A stretch of 64,000 bases of DNA from Chionoecetes opilio (lineage: Eukaryota > Arthropoda > Malacostraca > Decapoda > Majidae): the NCBI GenBank assembly GCA_016584305.1, contig JACEEZ010004788.1, positions 318,272-382,271 on the forward strand. The letters are read 5' to 3'. Under the pieces are notes generated by a model that worked only from the letters and a program-made list of their open reading frames with translations, ran no database searches and was not told the origin of the DNA. The position numbers and the translations under genes were made by a program. Of this stretch, positions 40,816-52,135 are shown piece by piece; within the stretch, counting starts at the first letter, position 1, and the number at the start of each line of letters is the position of its first letter.

Positions 40816-41286
40816 ATTTACCTAGTTGTAACATACAGGAAAAGAGCTATGCTCGTACTGTCCCGTCTCCAAATCTAATATTATCCAGGTTGCCTTTGAA
40901 GTCCTGAATACTTCTTGCATTAATCACTTGTGCATCAAGGTTGTTCCAGGCTTCTATGCTTCTATACGGGAAGCTGTATTTTTTTTTTGTCCCTCTTGCA
41001 TGTTGTCCTTTTCAATTTCTTCTCATGACCTCTTGCACTTCTATCGTCCCACACAAACAGATCTTCTCTATCAATTTTTTCCAGACCCATTGATGCTCTA
41101 TACACTGCTATAAAATCTCCCCTTTCTCTTTTTTTCTCAAGAGTTGGGAGCTTTAGTCTTGAAAGTCTTTCCTCATATGGTAAATCTCTCAGGCTTGGAG
41201 CCATTTTTGTGGCTGCTCTTTGTATTCTCTCAATCTTCCTTATATCCTTCTTTTTATGTGGTGACCAAATCACTGCCGCATATTCC

Positions 41287-41292
<6 letters not shown>
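40808..41292 (-). mobile_element. CR1-like LINE, second family, 3' end
   Basis: The minus-strand frame 40962-41288 reads MEYAAVIWSPHKKKDIRKIE, RIQRAATKMAPSLRDLPYEE and RERGDFIAVYRASMGLEKID, the reverse transcriptase C-terminal segment. The 3' end reads CTAGGTAAATACACACAC, so this family has a CA-repeat tail. A (GT)n run at 41291-41340 lies on the other side. Confidence 0.82.
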
Positions 41293-41340
<48 letters not shown>

Positions 41341-41342
<2 letters not shown>

Positions 41343-41885
41343 GTACTAGGCAGCAGCCAAAATAGGAAAATCGTTTTACATCAAACTATGATCCAAAAAA
41401 TTGTCCAAAAATCATAGACTGTCAACAGCTTGGTCCCTGTTGATGGGTTCAGTTCGCCGGGATGTTTTGGGCAGAAAGTTGCCCCAAAGGCTCTGAAAGC
41501 CACCGTCCACCTTGCATTACTGAGACACACATTTTACATGTACTTAAGTCTGTCTGCCTGTACTGATGAACAATGTGTAACCGTATAGTGTTGTGATAGT
41601 GTTGTGATGGTGCGGCACAGTGCACTGGTCTTTCAGAGTATGTAGGGTTATGGTTTTGTTTGAAGTTGAATTTTATTGTTGATTAAATGAAGACACAAAC
41701 TTGATTATTAATATTTAGATGTCAACGCATGGTATGAGAACATGCAGGACTTGACCCAGAAAACCATGTGTATCACAGGTGTGGCACGTCAAGTAAGGGT
41801 GAGGGTTCCACACAAGGGGAGGGAACAAAACACTGATGGTTTGATAACCACGACAATTAGTGATTATTTCCTGACCAAGCTCACC
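41341..41885. other. Intergenic sequence, no gene seen
   Basis: No open frame with recognisable similarity and no clear repeat. Confidence 0.4.
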
Positions 41886-41891
41886 AGTGAT

Positions 41892-42240
41892 CCCTGACTG
41901 TCATTGAAGAACTGCCTGCTAAGCTTAGTATAAAGCTGTACAGTAACTGTCATTGAAGAACTGCCTGTTAAGCTTAGTATAAAGCTGTACAGTGACTGTC
42001 ATTGAAGAACTGCCTGTTAAGCTTAGTATAAAGCTGTACAGTGACTGTCATTGAAGAACTGCCTGCTAAGCTTAGTATAAAGCTGTACAGTGACTGTCAT
42101 TGAAGAACTGCCTGCTAAGCTTAGTATAAAACTGTACAGTGACTGTCATTGAAGAACTGCCTGCTAAGCTTAGTATAAAGCTGTACAGTGCCTGTCATTG
42201 AAGAACTGCCTGCTAAGCTTAGTATAAAGCCTTAGTACAG
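41892..42240. repeat. 48/49-bp minisatellite
   Basis: About seven copies of GACTGTCATTGAAGAACTGC followed by CTGCTAAGCTTAGTATAAAG and CTGTACAGT. Confidence 0.95.
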
Positions 42241-42646
42241 TCTTTCTGTACATGTGAAGTGTCCTTAGTAGCCTCTCCCTCTAGAGTGCCAAGCTTGTCA
42301 CAGTGCCAGCCAGCTTGTGGCAGTGGCGGCTTGAGGTAACAGTGCAATGTACACACTAACACACACTGGCAGCTCCACACGTGGGTGCTATCATGGTTTT
42401 GTGGGCATACGTGTTTGTATGCACTTGTTATGCCCATGCTTGGGGGCATTACCTGTATTGGGAGGCATTACCTATTGCTCACTTACTCAGCTAGAAGAAT
42501 GTAATCCTATATATTTGTAGTGGAATTTAAGTACACTATTATTTCTATGCACAGTGCTCTCCCATTTGGCTGGTCGGAAATTGACAAATTCATGTTTGGC
42601 AACAGGGCTGGATTGTGTCCAGCCCTGATTTGCAGAATAATCGCTC

Positions 42647-43045
42647 AGCCATGGCGAGCCCCTCCCGACCCCGGGCTCCAGTGTGCAACGCCCAGCCATG
42701 GCGAGCCCCTCCCGACCCCGGGCTCCAGTGTGCAACGCCCAGCCATGGCGAGCCCCTCCCGACCCCGGGCTCCAGTGTGCAACGCCCAGCCATGGCGAGC
42801 CCCTCCCGACCCCGGGCTCCAGTGTGCAATGCCCAGCCATGGCGAGCCCCTCCCGACCCCGGGCTCCAGTGTGCAACGCCCAGCCATGGCGAGCCCCTCC
42901 CGACCCCGGGCTCCAGTGTGCAACGCCCAGCCATGGCGAGCCCCTCCCGACCCTGGGCTCCAGTGTGCAACGCTCAGCCATGGCGAGCCCCTCCCGATCC
43001 CGGGCTCCAGTGTGCAACACTCAGCCATGGCGAGCCCCTCCCGAC
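42647..43045. repeat. 47-bp minisatellite
   Basis: Eight to nine copies of a 47-bp unit (CAGCCATGGCGAGCCCCTCC, CGACCCCGGGCTCCAGTGTG, CAACGCC). Frames on both strands stay open because the unit lacks stops, which is not evidence of coding. Confidence 0.97.
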
Positions 43046-43194
43046 AAAGGGCAACACGCACGCTTACATGACATTACATGCATTGCCTCTTTACTGCCTT
43101 ACAGTGGCCCTGCCTGGGACCGAACGCTGGTCAGGGTTTGATATTCATGGTGGACTGAACTTTTGTGACAACATAATGGTACGTAAAGCTTGTG

Positions 43195-43490
43195 GTAGTG
43201 AAATGGGTGGTAGTGCAATGGCTGGTAGTGGAATGGCTGGTAGTGCAATGGGGGGTAGTGCAATGGCTGGTAGTGCAATGGCTGGTAGTGGAATGGGTGG
43301 TAGTGGAATGGCTGGTAGTGCAATGGGTGGTAGTGCAATGGGTGGTAGTGGAATGGCTGGTAGTGCAATGGCTGGTAGTGCAATGGCTGGTAGTGCAATG
43401 GGTGGTAGTGCAATGGCTGGTAGTGCAATGGCTGGTAGTGGAATGGCTGGTAGTGCAATGGCTGGTAGTGGAATGGCTGGTAGTGGAATG
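43195..43490. repeat. 15-bp minisatellite
   Basis: About 20 copies of GGTAGTG[C/G]AATGG[C/G]T. Fifteen is a multiple of three, so the array mimics a Gly-Ser-rich protein (GGSAMAGS). Confidence 0.95.
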
Positions 43491-43525
43491 TATTTTCTTT
43501 TATTCTTTCTTATTGTTCTTCACTA

Positions 43526-43781
43526 CCGTACATAACACTATAGTCGCCAGTCACTCGCCACTGCACTAATGTTGCCAGGCACAATATATTACGAATTATA
43601 GCATCACTACAGACTTGTATGTGCCACTGAAGACATGTAGTGTGATGTACATAATATAAACTACTGTGTATCATCTTCAGTGGCACATACAAGTCTGTAG
43701 TGATGCTAAAATTCATAAAATATTGTGCCTGGCGACATTAGTGCAGTGGCAAGTGACTGGCGACTATAGTGTTATGTACGG
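43526..43781. mobile_element. Fold-back MITE, CCGTACATAACACT family, copy 1
   Basis: TA-flanked, 256 bp. The left half is the inverted copy of the right half (ACTATAGTCGCCAGTCACT against AGTGACTGGCGACTATAGT). It shares sub-terminal GTCGCCA with the 471-bp family and so is probably a relative. Confidence 0.9.
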
Positions 43782-43796
43782 TAGTGTAAGTTGGAA

Positions 43797-43915
43797 TCCT
43801 GGTATGAAGGGTGTGTGATGATGTTATGAAGGGTGTGTGATGATGTTATGAAGGGTGTGTGATGGTGTTATGAAGGGTGTGTGATGGTGTTATGAAGGGT
43901 GTGTGATGTTTGAAG
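43797..43915. repeat. 22-bp minisatellite
   Basis: About five copies of ATGAAGGGTGTGTGATGATG plus TT. Confidence 0.95.
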
Positions 43916-44059
43916 CTAAATGAGGCGACTCGTGTGTGGAAAATGAGTCAAGTTTTATCTGCCCACAGCCAACTATGTATGTGATTTTGTTATTAGTTAT
44001 TTACTTCACAATTGTTTTTTTGGGGTCCAATTATTTATCAAATGTGAGAGCACTGTGCA

Positions 44060-44090
<31 letters not shown>

Positions 44091-44344
44091 AAAGACGATA
44101 AAAATCTTGAGTTTCATATCAATATATTAGTAGTTATTTCCGATTCATTAGTCATACAATAAATCTGCAAAGAATTATAAACCTGCAATGAAAATAATCA
44201 GCAAATATTGTGACTTTTCTTACATGAGGCGTGAAATAATGTATGATTTGTTTATACTAATAAAAATCTTATTTCCATTAAAGCCTGAAATTCTTCCTCA
44301 TTCCGTATTGCAGCGTAACACTTGTATGGACCGACAGGTAGTGG
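43916..44344. other. AT-rich intergenic sequence, no gene seen
   Basis: A CT microsatellite is at about 44064-44090. The open frames are short and have no recognised domains. Confidence 0.4.
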
Positions 44345-44548
44345 TAAAGGTAAAGATGGGGGCATGCGCTATGCTGAGCGTGGCCTCGGTGCTCATCTCC
44401 GTGGCATTAGCCCTTAGAGCCTGTGGTGGGTGGGGACCCGTTACCCCGGGACACAGGACTACTGTGACATCCGGGTTACCACAGTTACCTTCCCCAGGTT
44501 TCTCCAGGTACCCATTTATCAACCCCGAAAGGGAGGAAGAACAGTTCT
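44345..44548 (-). mobile_element. tRNA-derived SINE, family 3, partial
   Basis: The minus-strand body matches 3340-3540 (GGTACCTGG, TAACTGTGGTAACCCGGATG). The tRNA-like head is missing. Confidence 0.8.
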
Positions 44549-44550
44549 GG

Positions 44551-44760
44551 GCCCTTGAGGCCCCAGAACGTATTTTCAATTGTAATTTGGGTACCATTAG
44601 ACAATTTTCAGTGACTATAAACAATATTTTATAGATATGACCTGTTTAGTGTCGTTGTCCACTAGCTAATTTGGTATATTCAGTTATTTTTCGTTATATT
44701 ATTGCTCAACAACATACAATTTTTTATAGCAAAGGAAAGACCTGGGCGTGAAGGGGTTAA
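44551..44760. mobile_element. piggyBac-like MITE, copy 18
   Basis: CCCTTGAGGCCCCAGAACG to GGCGTGAAGGGGTTAA. The left TTAA is lost at the join with the SINE. Confidence 0.8.
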
Positions 44761-45097
44761 TACGTAATTAATACTTAATCCTACGCACCCCTTACATACC
44801 ATTAGCCCAGTGCCATTACAATACCTTGACAAGTTAGCATTAATGGTAGTTAGCAAGCTATTTATATTTCTGCACAAACATTCCAACGGTAATAATTAAG
44901 TTGCTTTAAAAAAATTCCAACAGAATTTTTTTTTTTTTATTATTATTTGTGTGTGTGCATCCTAGCAAAGCCTTCAGCCAGTCATTGATGATTCTCAGTG
45001 ATGCACAGAATGTTGCATCAAGACATAGGCTGAAGTTGTAGTGTACAGTTGCCTAAGATGTACATGTGATGGCAAAACTACACACGATCACAAACAC

Positions 45098-45098
45098 A

Positions 45099-45146
<48 letters not shown>
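45098..45146. repeat. (AC)n microsatellite
   Basis: About 24 AC dinucleotides abut the dispersed repeat at 45147. Confidence 0.95.
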
Positions 45147-45149
<3 letters not shown>

Positions 45150-45347
45150 GCCGTTTCTTACTCTATGCTATCACTAAGGGGTTGCACAGGGCCCCCGAAG
45201 CCACTTTCCCCAAGCTGCCAGTATTTGCTGTATTTTAGAATCTAGTCTCTTTTTCCTCTTAAAGGTGCACCAGATTGATGCATTTAGATATTGAAGGCGT
45301 GCCCCCGGACCACCTTAGAGGCTTGGAATCCCATGTGATGATACCGC
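45147..45347. mobile_element. Dispersed repeat, copy 2 (opposite strand to 27585)
   Basis: It carries GGTTGCACAGGGCCCCCGAA and CTCTTAAAGGTGCACCAG, the inverted match of 27585-27830. Confidence 0.6.
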
Positions 45348-45454
45348 GACCCTTACCCTTACCCACATTATTACCCCAACGCCATTAAACAGCTTTTAAT
45401 GTCCGTGTGCTGAGGGAGCTAATACGCCCTCAAGGGTTCCAGCCCGACCGGGTA

Positions 45455-45520
45455 CAGTAGACTCTTGATTTAACGGACCACTTCTCCCCCCTTTTTGTCC
45501 GTTAAATCGAGGGTCGCCTG
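45455..45520. mobile_element. 66-bp TA-flanked minimal Tigger-like TIR pair
   Basis: CAGTAGACTCTTGATTTAAC and, inverted, GTTAAATCGAGGGTCGCCTG form almost the whole element with a ~15-bp loop. It is flanked by TA. Confidence 0.75.
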
Positions 45521-46829
45521 TACTGTTACACATGACACAGGTTGTTAAGGCAACACACTTTGGATAGCAGGCGGCTGTGCCTCGGAAAAAGTAATACTAA
45601 AAACTGAAAATACCTAATATTGAAATACTTAAGACTGTAATACTGAAAGTGTACTAAATTTAGTACACGGCTGACTCGGTTCTGGAGAAACCAAATTACA
45701 AAAGAAAATAAAAACCGAATGACTTTTTCCCAAAAGTAGTCGGTTCTGGAAAGTAATTGAAACCCAATGACTGTGTTTCCAGAAGGTAGTCAAGAAAGTA
45801 AGTAGAAAATAATCACTTCTAGTACTGGGGGTAGATGCTCCAAGGAGTTACGGGACCTTAAGTATTACCCTAGACGGCTGTTACCTCGTAGCGTCTCCAA
45901 GGGCGATGCTCAAACCGTTTTCTCCCTTGTTACGGGACCGCAAGGCTACGGGTGCTCGGGACCACCCGTAGCTTCCAACGAGAGTGAGCTTTGAGGCGGC
46001 AAGACATCAACAAACACCAAAACACAAGTTGTATCACCATATTTTATGTTGATTATGTATTAAAAAGCCATTTCATGCTTGCCTGTTTGAAATGTGATGT
46101 GTTTATTGCATCGTTCACTCCATATATATCATATTTGACATACAATATATATACTTGCAATTGATTCATATCAGGGCAAACCTAATATATTAAATATATA
46201 TATCGGTCGACTTCTTGAATCAAAACGTATAGTTTCCATACAAGTTTGGCGGTGGTGGTGGTGGTGTCATTGTCTGACGTACACACGCACACACACGCTG
46301 TAACAGTCTCGCGGTTTTTGAAGTAGTCTCTTTAAACCTCCTTCTCGGGAGCCTGACAGCTGAGAGCAACGTGATTGGCCAGATCATGCACGGCGCTGCT
46401 CTGTGATTGGTCAGCAGAATTTTCCCACACATCCCTAGAACATCCCTAGTACTCCCCACCCAGAGGCCCAGCGATCACCACAAGGGAGTGACGCCTCTGT
46501 CCGAGCATTAACCTCAGCCCACCCTGGTACGGTTATTGTAGCCATACACTCCTAGGTTGTCACTCACCAGGGATTTGTGAGCATCCCTGCCTTGTATTGT
46601 GTACTTATTTTGTACACCCAAACCTTTATGGCGAGCGGTGGGAAGCAGGAGCTGTGTGTACCTGTGTGGCACATTGCTACAAACACATGCAGGGGAATAA
46701 CATCTACACAGGCAAAGAAAGGCAAGAAGAAAAAAAAGTATCGGAAATAAAAGTTCAGATGACTCCAAAAAACAGTGGAGTTAACTTTCTTCACAGGGAG
46801 AAGACATTAAACCCATATACATTGTCACC
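45521..46829. other. Intergenic sequence, no gene seen
   Basis: A short perfect hairpin lies at about 45948-45975 (GCTACGGGTG ... CACCCGTAGC). The rest has no frame that I recognise. Confidence 0.4.
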
Positions 46830-47540
46830 AAACTACTGTGTCAACACCCAAACTACCAAACTACTGTGTCAACACCCAAACTACCAAACTACTGTGTCAA
46901 CACCCAAACTACCAATCTACTGTGTCAACACCCAAACTATCAAACTACTGTGTCAACACCCAAACTACCAATCTACTGTGTCAACACCCAAACTACCAAA
47001 CTACTGTGTCAACACCCAAACTACCAATCTACTGTGTCAACACCCAAACTACCAAACTACTGTGTCAACACCCAAACTACCAAACTACTGTGTCAACACC
47101 CAAACTACCAAACTACTGTGTCAACACCCAAACTACCAAACTACTGTGTCAACACCCAAACTACCAATCTACTGTGTCAACACCCAAACTACTGTGTCGA
47201 CACCCAAACTACCAAACTACTGTGTCAACACCCAAACTACCAATCTACTGTGTCGACACCCAAACTACCAAACTACTGTGTCAACACCCAAACTACCAAA
47301 CTACTGTGTCAACACCCAAACTACCAATCTACTGTGTCAACACCCAAACTACTGTGTCGACACCCAAACTACCAAACTACTGTGTCAACACCCAAACTAC
47401 CAATCTACTGTGTCGACACCCAAACTACCAAACTACTGTGTCAACACCCAAACTACCAAACTACTGTGTCAACACCCAAACTACCAATCTACTGTGTCAA
47501 CACCCAAACTACCAATCTACTGTGTCGACACCCAAACCAT
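46830..47540. repeat. 28-bp minisatellite with 20-bp short units
   Basis: About 25 copies of AACTACCAAACTACTGTGTC plus AACACCCA. Some units lack an 8-bp ACCAAACT segment, and CAA/CGA and AAA/AAT variants repeat in a higher-order pattern (the block at about 47160-47280 recurs at about 47320-47440). The frame of 325 codons across it is an artefact. Confidence 0.97.
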
Positions 47541-47556
47541 GTCGCCCATTTGTCTA

Positions 47557-47813
47557 CCGTACATAACACTATAGTCGCCAGTCACTCGCCACTGCACTAA
47601 TGTCGCCAGGCATCATATATTACGAATGTTAGCATCACTACAGACTTGTATGTACCACTGAAGATATGTAATGTGATGTACATAATATAAACTACTGTGC
47701 ATGCCTCTTCAGTGACACATACAAGTCTGTAGTGGTGCTAACATTCCTAATATATGGCGCCTGGCGACGTTAGTGCAGTGGCGAGTGACTGGCGACTATA
47801 GTGTTATGGACGG
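47557..47813. mobile_element. Fold-back MITE, CCGTACATAACACT family, copy 2
   Basis: TA-flanked, 257 bp, self-complementary over nearly its full length, and the sister of the copy at 43526-43781. Confidence 0.9.
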
Positions 47814-48089
47814 TACTAAACCCACTACAAGACTGCAGTAATATTATAAAGAGTAATAATAATAAATAACAATATTAATGATAATAATAACAGTAATTAA
47901 ATAACACTTTTATTATCTGGTAATGCTAATAACATTGATAATAAATTTAATAGCCTTTAAAAATTTTAATAAATAAATACAAGACAGGATCAATCAATCA
48001 TTGGGGGCATACGCCGGGGGGCGCGTCGCCTCGCCCACCCTACGACGCCACTCCCGGGGGTCACCACGCGCGAGTCCCCATGCAGGTTC
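47814..48089. other. AT-rich sequence, no gene seen
   Basis: ATAATAATA-rich sequence followed by a short GC-rich stretch at about 48005-48075. Confidence 0.4.
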
Positions 48090-48449
48090 CCTTCCCATAC
48101 CAAGCAGAACAAATTTACCAAATTATTAGGTCTGTACCTAGATCATGAGGGCATAATTAGGTGTCGAGGACGAAATTTGAAAGCTGATCTTCCAAATACC
48201 ACCTGCCATCCCATACTAATTCCCAAACGCCATCATCTTACTAAATTGTTGGTGGAAGAATATCATAGGAACTCATTACATGGCGGAATGGCTACAATGT
48301 TGGCCGATATCAGGTGTCAATTTTGGATAAATCCTGGTAGACAGGCAGTCAAATATTACCTCAGATCTTGCATTAAATTTAATAGATCTGAGTGTAGACT
48401 AGTCTCCTATCTAGGCCCCCTGAACCTCCCGCTGATAGAGAGATCCTAA
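48090..48449 (+). mobile_element. BEL/Pao LTR-retrotransposon integrase fragment
   Basis: The frame reads NKFTKLLGLYLDHEGIIRCR, GRNLKADLPNTTCHPILIPK, HHLTKLLVEEYHRNSLHGGM, and ends SCIKFNRSECR. This is the region before and including the H2C2 zinc-binding integrase N-terminus of BEL/Pao elements. The expected second Cys of the C..C pair is altered (CIKF). The element is cut off on both sides: no LTRs, protease or reverse transcriptase are seen. Confidence 0.82.
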
Positions 48450-48510
48450 ACTTGAGGTCAATGGTGATGATGATGGTGATGCTGATGTATGTGACATAAA
48501 TTCCCACAAT

Positions 48511-49731
48511 TATTATTATTATCATTAGATTTTCTCGAATTACAAGAATAACAAGAGTCAAAAAAGTGTGCTTGTACATTGTCCCACACTGCCGCTGCAG
48601 CGTGCCTCTGCCGCTGCCGCTGCCGCAGTCTGCCGCTGCCTCCGGATGGAGGCAGTCGACTGAGCTTTTAACGGGTGTGTTCACACTACCCGTCTCCCGC
48701 GTATACACGGCTGCCACCGAGGCCCCCGTGATATGCCCAGGCCTGTTTGATCGCTTGTGACGAACTTAATTACTCATTCATCCGAAAACGAAAATATATA
48801 AATGGAAAGCTAATACAATTCCGCGTCTTTTGGTATATTCCATGTCAAAAGTTGGTGCCACTACAGCGTGCAGCACACCGGGACATTGACATTATAGCGT
48901 GCGGTCTACCACACATTTACCAGACATTTACACTTCAGGCTGCAACTTACTATTGCAATATAATACTGTCATTTATACAGTAGAGTTTTATAGGAAAACA
49001 ACATTTAGCAAATAACATATTAATGATCATCATATAAACAAAAGATTGTCTAAGCAAATCATCATGTCAACAAAACATTGACACAGTAGAGTTTTATAAG
49101 AAAACTAATAAATCATCAGCATCTTTTCTTAGCACTGCAGTAAATCATTCATTAATGATCATCATTTAAGCAAAACATAATAATAATGTTGAATAATAGC
49201 ACATTGTATTGGCATACACCGAGGATCATTTTCTTCATCAATGATACACGAGGATGTATATTATCTTACTGTTAATGACACATATACTTTGTATCACATC
49301 CACTAATCCATGATTTATTATATAGGCTACATGTTAAATATTACATTTAAATTAATGACATTTACGTCTTATATCCCTTAACGCATGGCTTGGTATATCA
49401 TTAATTGTAGAAAAGCCACAAATAAATCATCTGCCTCTATGCTCAGCACCTTCCAGCACAAGTGATCAAGGTGTGACTGCAACAGCTCCATCACTGCCAA
49501 CGCCTCTCATTGTCTTTAGAAGGAGGCTACTGAGATATTGGGTACTGTGCCTCGTTGAGCCCCATTTTATAAATTTAGTATAGGGTCCTGGCAGTCAGGT
49601 CAGGGCAGACTGCGGCAGCGGCAGAGGCACGCTGCAGCGGCAGTGTGGGACAATGTACAAGCACACTTTTTTTACTCTTGTTATTCTTGTAAATTCGAGA
49701 AAATCTAATGATAATAATAATAATAATGTTA
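48511..49731. mobile_element. 1.2-kb element with ~120-bp inverted repeats
   Basis: Arms at 48511-48640 and 49606-49731 are near-perfect inverted copies (GAATTACAAGAATAACAAG, GTGTGCTTGTACATTGTCCC, ACACTGCCGCTGCAGCG). The unique interior has no recognised gene. Part of it (about 48781-48830) resembles 24835-24885. Confidence 0.75.
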
Positions 49732-49837
49732 ATATGATAATACTACTAAAGATCATCATGGTGATACACATTACTTCCAATTCATGCAATGTCAACATGC
49801 ACAGAGCAATACCAGACTGTTATTTGTAAATCATGCA

Positions 49838-50030
49838 GGCAAACACAGGGGGCGGCATGAGCCTGTAATCACAGGCCTCACTATAAGAATCCTGCCTGTG
49901 CCACCACGGGCGAGGACCAACCATCAGAGCCCTCAAGTGTGCCTTCAGAGCCTAACATCCGAGCCCTGGGTCACCACTGCCTACAGGCGCTATAGGCACA
50001 AATGTTATAAAAAAAAAAAAAAAAAAAAAA
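49838..50030 (+). mobile_element. SINE family 1, 3' body with poly-A tail
   Basis: Shared GGGGGCGGCATGAGCCT, CCACCACGGGCGAGG and CGCTATAGGC blocks end in a poly-A run. Confidence 0.8.
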
Positions 50031-50439
50031 TACTTTCAAAATGCAAATGTCATAGCATGAATGTTAGCCTTGTACAGCTTGCATTATAATTAACAGACAC
50101 CGTGCCTTGAACCTGTTGGACACTTCAGGTGCCTAGAATTCAAACGGCACAAGCGCCACTTTTAAAAAACTGAGAAAAACGCGCTTAAAGTTTAATCTAA
50201 TACAGGAGAACCTCATTTATCCGGCACCCTCGGGGGGGAGCGCATGCCGGATAACTCATTTTGCCGTTGTTTTGAGAGTTACTCTTATGGAATCGCCCAA
50301 AATCCCAATACAGGAGAACCTCATTTAACCGGCATTTAAAACAACGGCAGCCTCAAAACAACGGCACTAATCGACCCAGGCATTAATTAAGTATAATTAT
50401 TTCAAAAACTGAGAAAATCGGCAGAAATTTAGTTGGGCA

Positions 50440-51200
50440 AGGCTGTGGTCTACACAAGACTCCCTCTCCTCACTCCACCTCCTCCTCTCCCGTCATCCAC
50501 GATCCTCTACGTCCCTCGTCCACACCATCCAGAGGGCCCTTCACCTTACCAACGAGGGGTGGGAGATCGCCTTCCAGTGCGTTCCCTCCCACGCTGGTAT
50601 CCCAGGCAACGAGGTGGCTGATTCTGCTGCCAGGATGACCTTAACAGATGTAAACACGACACCCTTCCCTCTGCCGCTCTCCACAGCCACACGCCTCATC
50701 TCCCGGGTCTGCCGCTCCACCTGGAATAACACACTCGGCGATGCCCTCCGCATCACCTCCATGGGCCAATACCGCAGTGACTCTTCCCCCCAGCCGTCGA
50801 TACGGAAAAAGTCCCGCGTCCTGGATGTCACTCTCACCCGCCTCCGCCTGGGGCACACGACACTCACGGCTCACCTGCACCGCCTCCGTCTGTCCCCTGA
50901 CCCCCACTGCCCTTGGTGCATGAATTTTCCGGAGACTATTGAACACTTTCTGCTGCAGTGTCCGCACTTCCACTCACACCGTGTAGTGCTACAGTCTCAA
51001 CTCCTCGCCCTGAACGTCACCACCTTTGACCTGCCCACCCTGCTGGCGGCGGCTGGTGTTCCCCCCTCTCGGCAACACGCCGTCATCCGCCTCACCTGTG
51101 CCTTCCTGTGGAAGACAGGTCAACTACCGCGCCTGTGATAGCATCATAGGACATCACCAGGGCTCATAGTGTTCCTCAAGGGATCCTCGCAGCCCTAAAA
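50440..51200 (+). mobile_element. LINE 3' end (I/Jockey-like with RNase H), palindrome left arm
   Basis: The frame contains VPSHAGIPGNEVADSAAR, the C-terminal signature of LINE-encoded RNase H, then RLRLGHTTLTAHLHRL and a Cys/His cluster PHCPWCMNFPETIEHFLLQC. It ends at a stop near 51136, followed by a CAA-rich tail. The 5' part of the LINE is missing. Confidence 0.85.
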
Positions 51201-51399
51201 CAACAACAACAACAACCTCCAGAAACCACAGTATTTATTGGGATTTTGGGCGATTCCATAAGAGTAACTCTCAAAACAACGGCAAAATGAGTTATCCGGC
51301 ATGCGCTCCCCCCCGAGGGTGCCGGATAAACGAGGTTCTCCTGTAAATACTGTGCTTTCTGGAGGTTGTTGTTGTTGTTGTTTTAGTGCTGCGAGGATC

Positions 51400-52135
51400 C
51401 CTTGGGGAACACTATGAGCCCTGGTGATGTCCTATGATGCTATCACAGGCACGGTAGTTGACCTGTCTTCCTCAGGAAGGCACAGGTGAGGCGGATGACG
51501 GCGTGTTGCCGAGAGGGGGGAACGCCAGCCGCCGCCAGCAGGGTGGGCAGGTCAAAGGTAGTGATGTTCAGGGCGAGGAGTTGAGACTGTAGCACTACAC
51601 GGTGTGAGTGGAAGTGCGGACACTGCAGCAAAAAGTGTTCAATAGTCTCCGGAAAATTCATGCACCAAGGGCAGTGGGGGTCAGGGGACAGACGGAGGCG
51701 GTGCAGGTGAGCCGTGAGTGTCGTGTGCCCCAGGCGGAGGCGGGTGAGAGTGACATCCAGGACGCGGGACTTTTTCCGTATCGACGGCTGGGGGGAAGAG
51801 TCACTGCGGTATTGGCCCATGGAGGTGATGCGGAGGGCATCGCCGAGTGTGTTATTCCAGGTGGAGCGGCAGACCCGGGAGATGAGGCGTGTGGCTGTGG
51901 AGAGCGGCAGAGGGAAGGGTGTCGTGTTTACATCTGTTAAGGCCATCCTGGCAGCAGAATCAGCCACCTCGTTGCCTGGGATACCAGCGTGGGAGGGAAC
52001 GCACTGGAAGGCGATCTCCCACCCCTCGTTGGTAAGGTGAAGGGCCCTCTGGATGGTGTGGACGAGGGACGTAGAGGATCGTGGATGACGGGAGAGGAGG
52101 AGGTGGAGTGAGGAGAGGGAGTCTTGTGTAGACCA
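51400..52135 (-). mobile_element. LINE 3' end (same family), palindrome right arm
   Basis: The minus-strand frame is the twin of the left arm. It differs at about four residues in 174 (for example T/A after RM, V/I in ALNVT, W/R and R/C near the end). Confidence 0.85.

Noticed and set aside
42487..43535. Overlapping open frames on both strands (ASPSRPRAPVCNAQ; GGSAMAGS)
   Set aside because: By-products of the 47-bp and 15-bp arrays.
46597..47574. Open frame of 325 codons (CVNTQTTKLLCQHPNYQ-type)
   Set aside because: It is produced by the 28-bp minisatellite. Three frames stay open alike and no domain is present.
48090..48449. Integrated virus
   Set aside because: The integrase N-terminal segment is of BEL/Pao retrotransposon type. 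No envelope or other viral gene is seen anywhere in the window.
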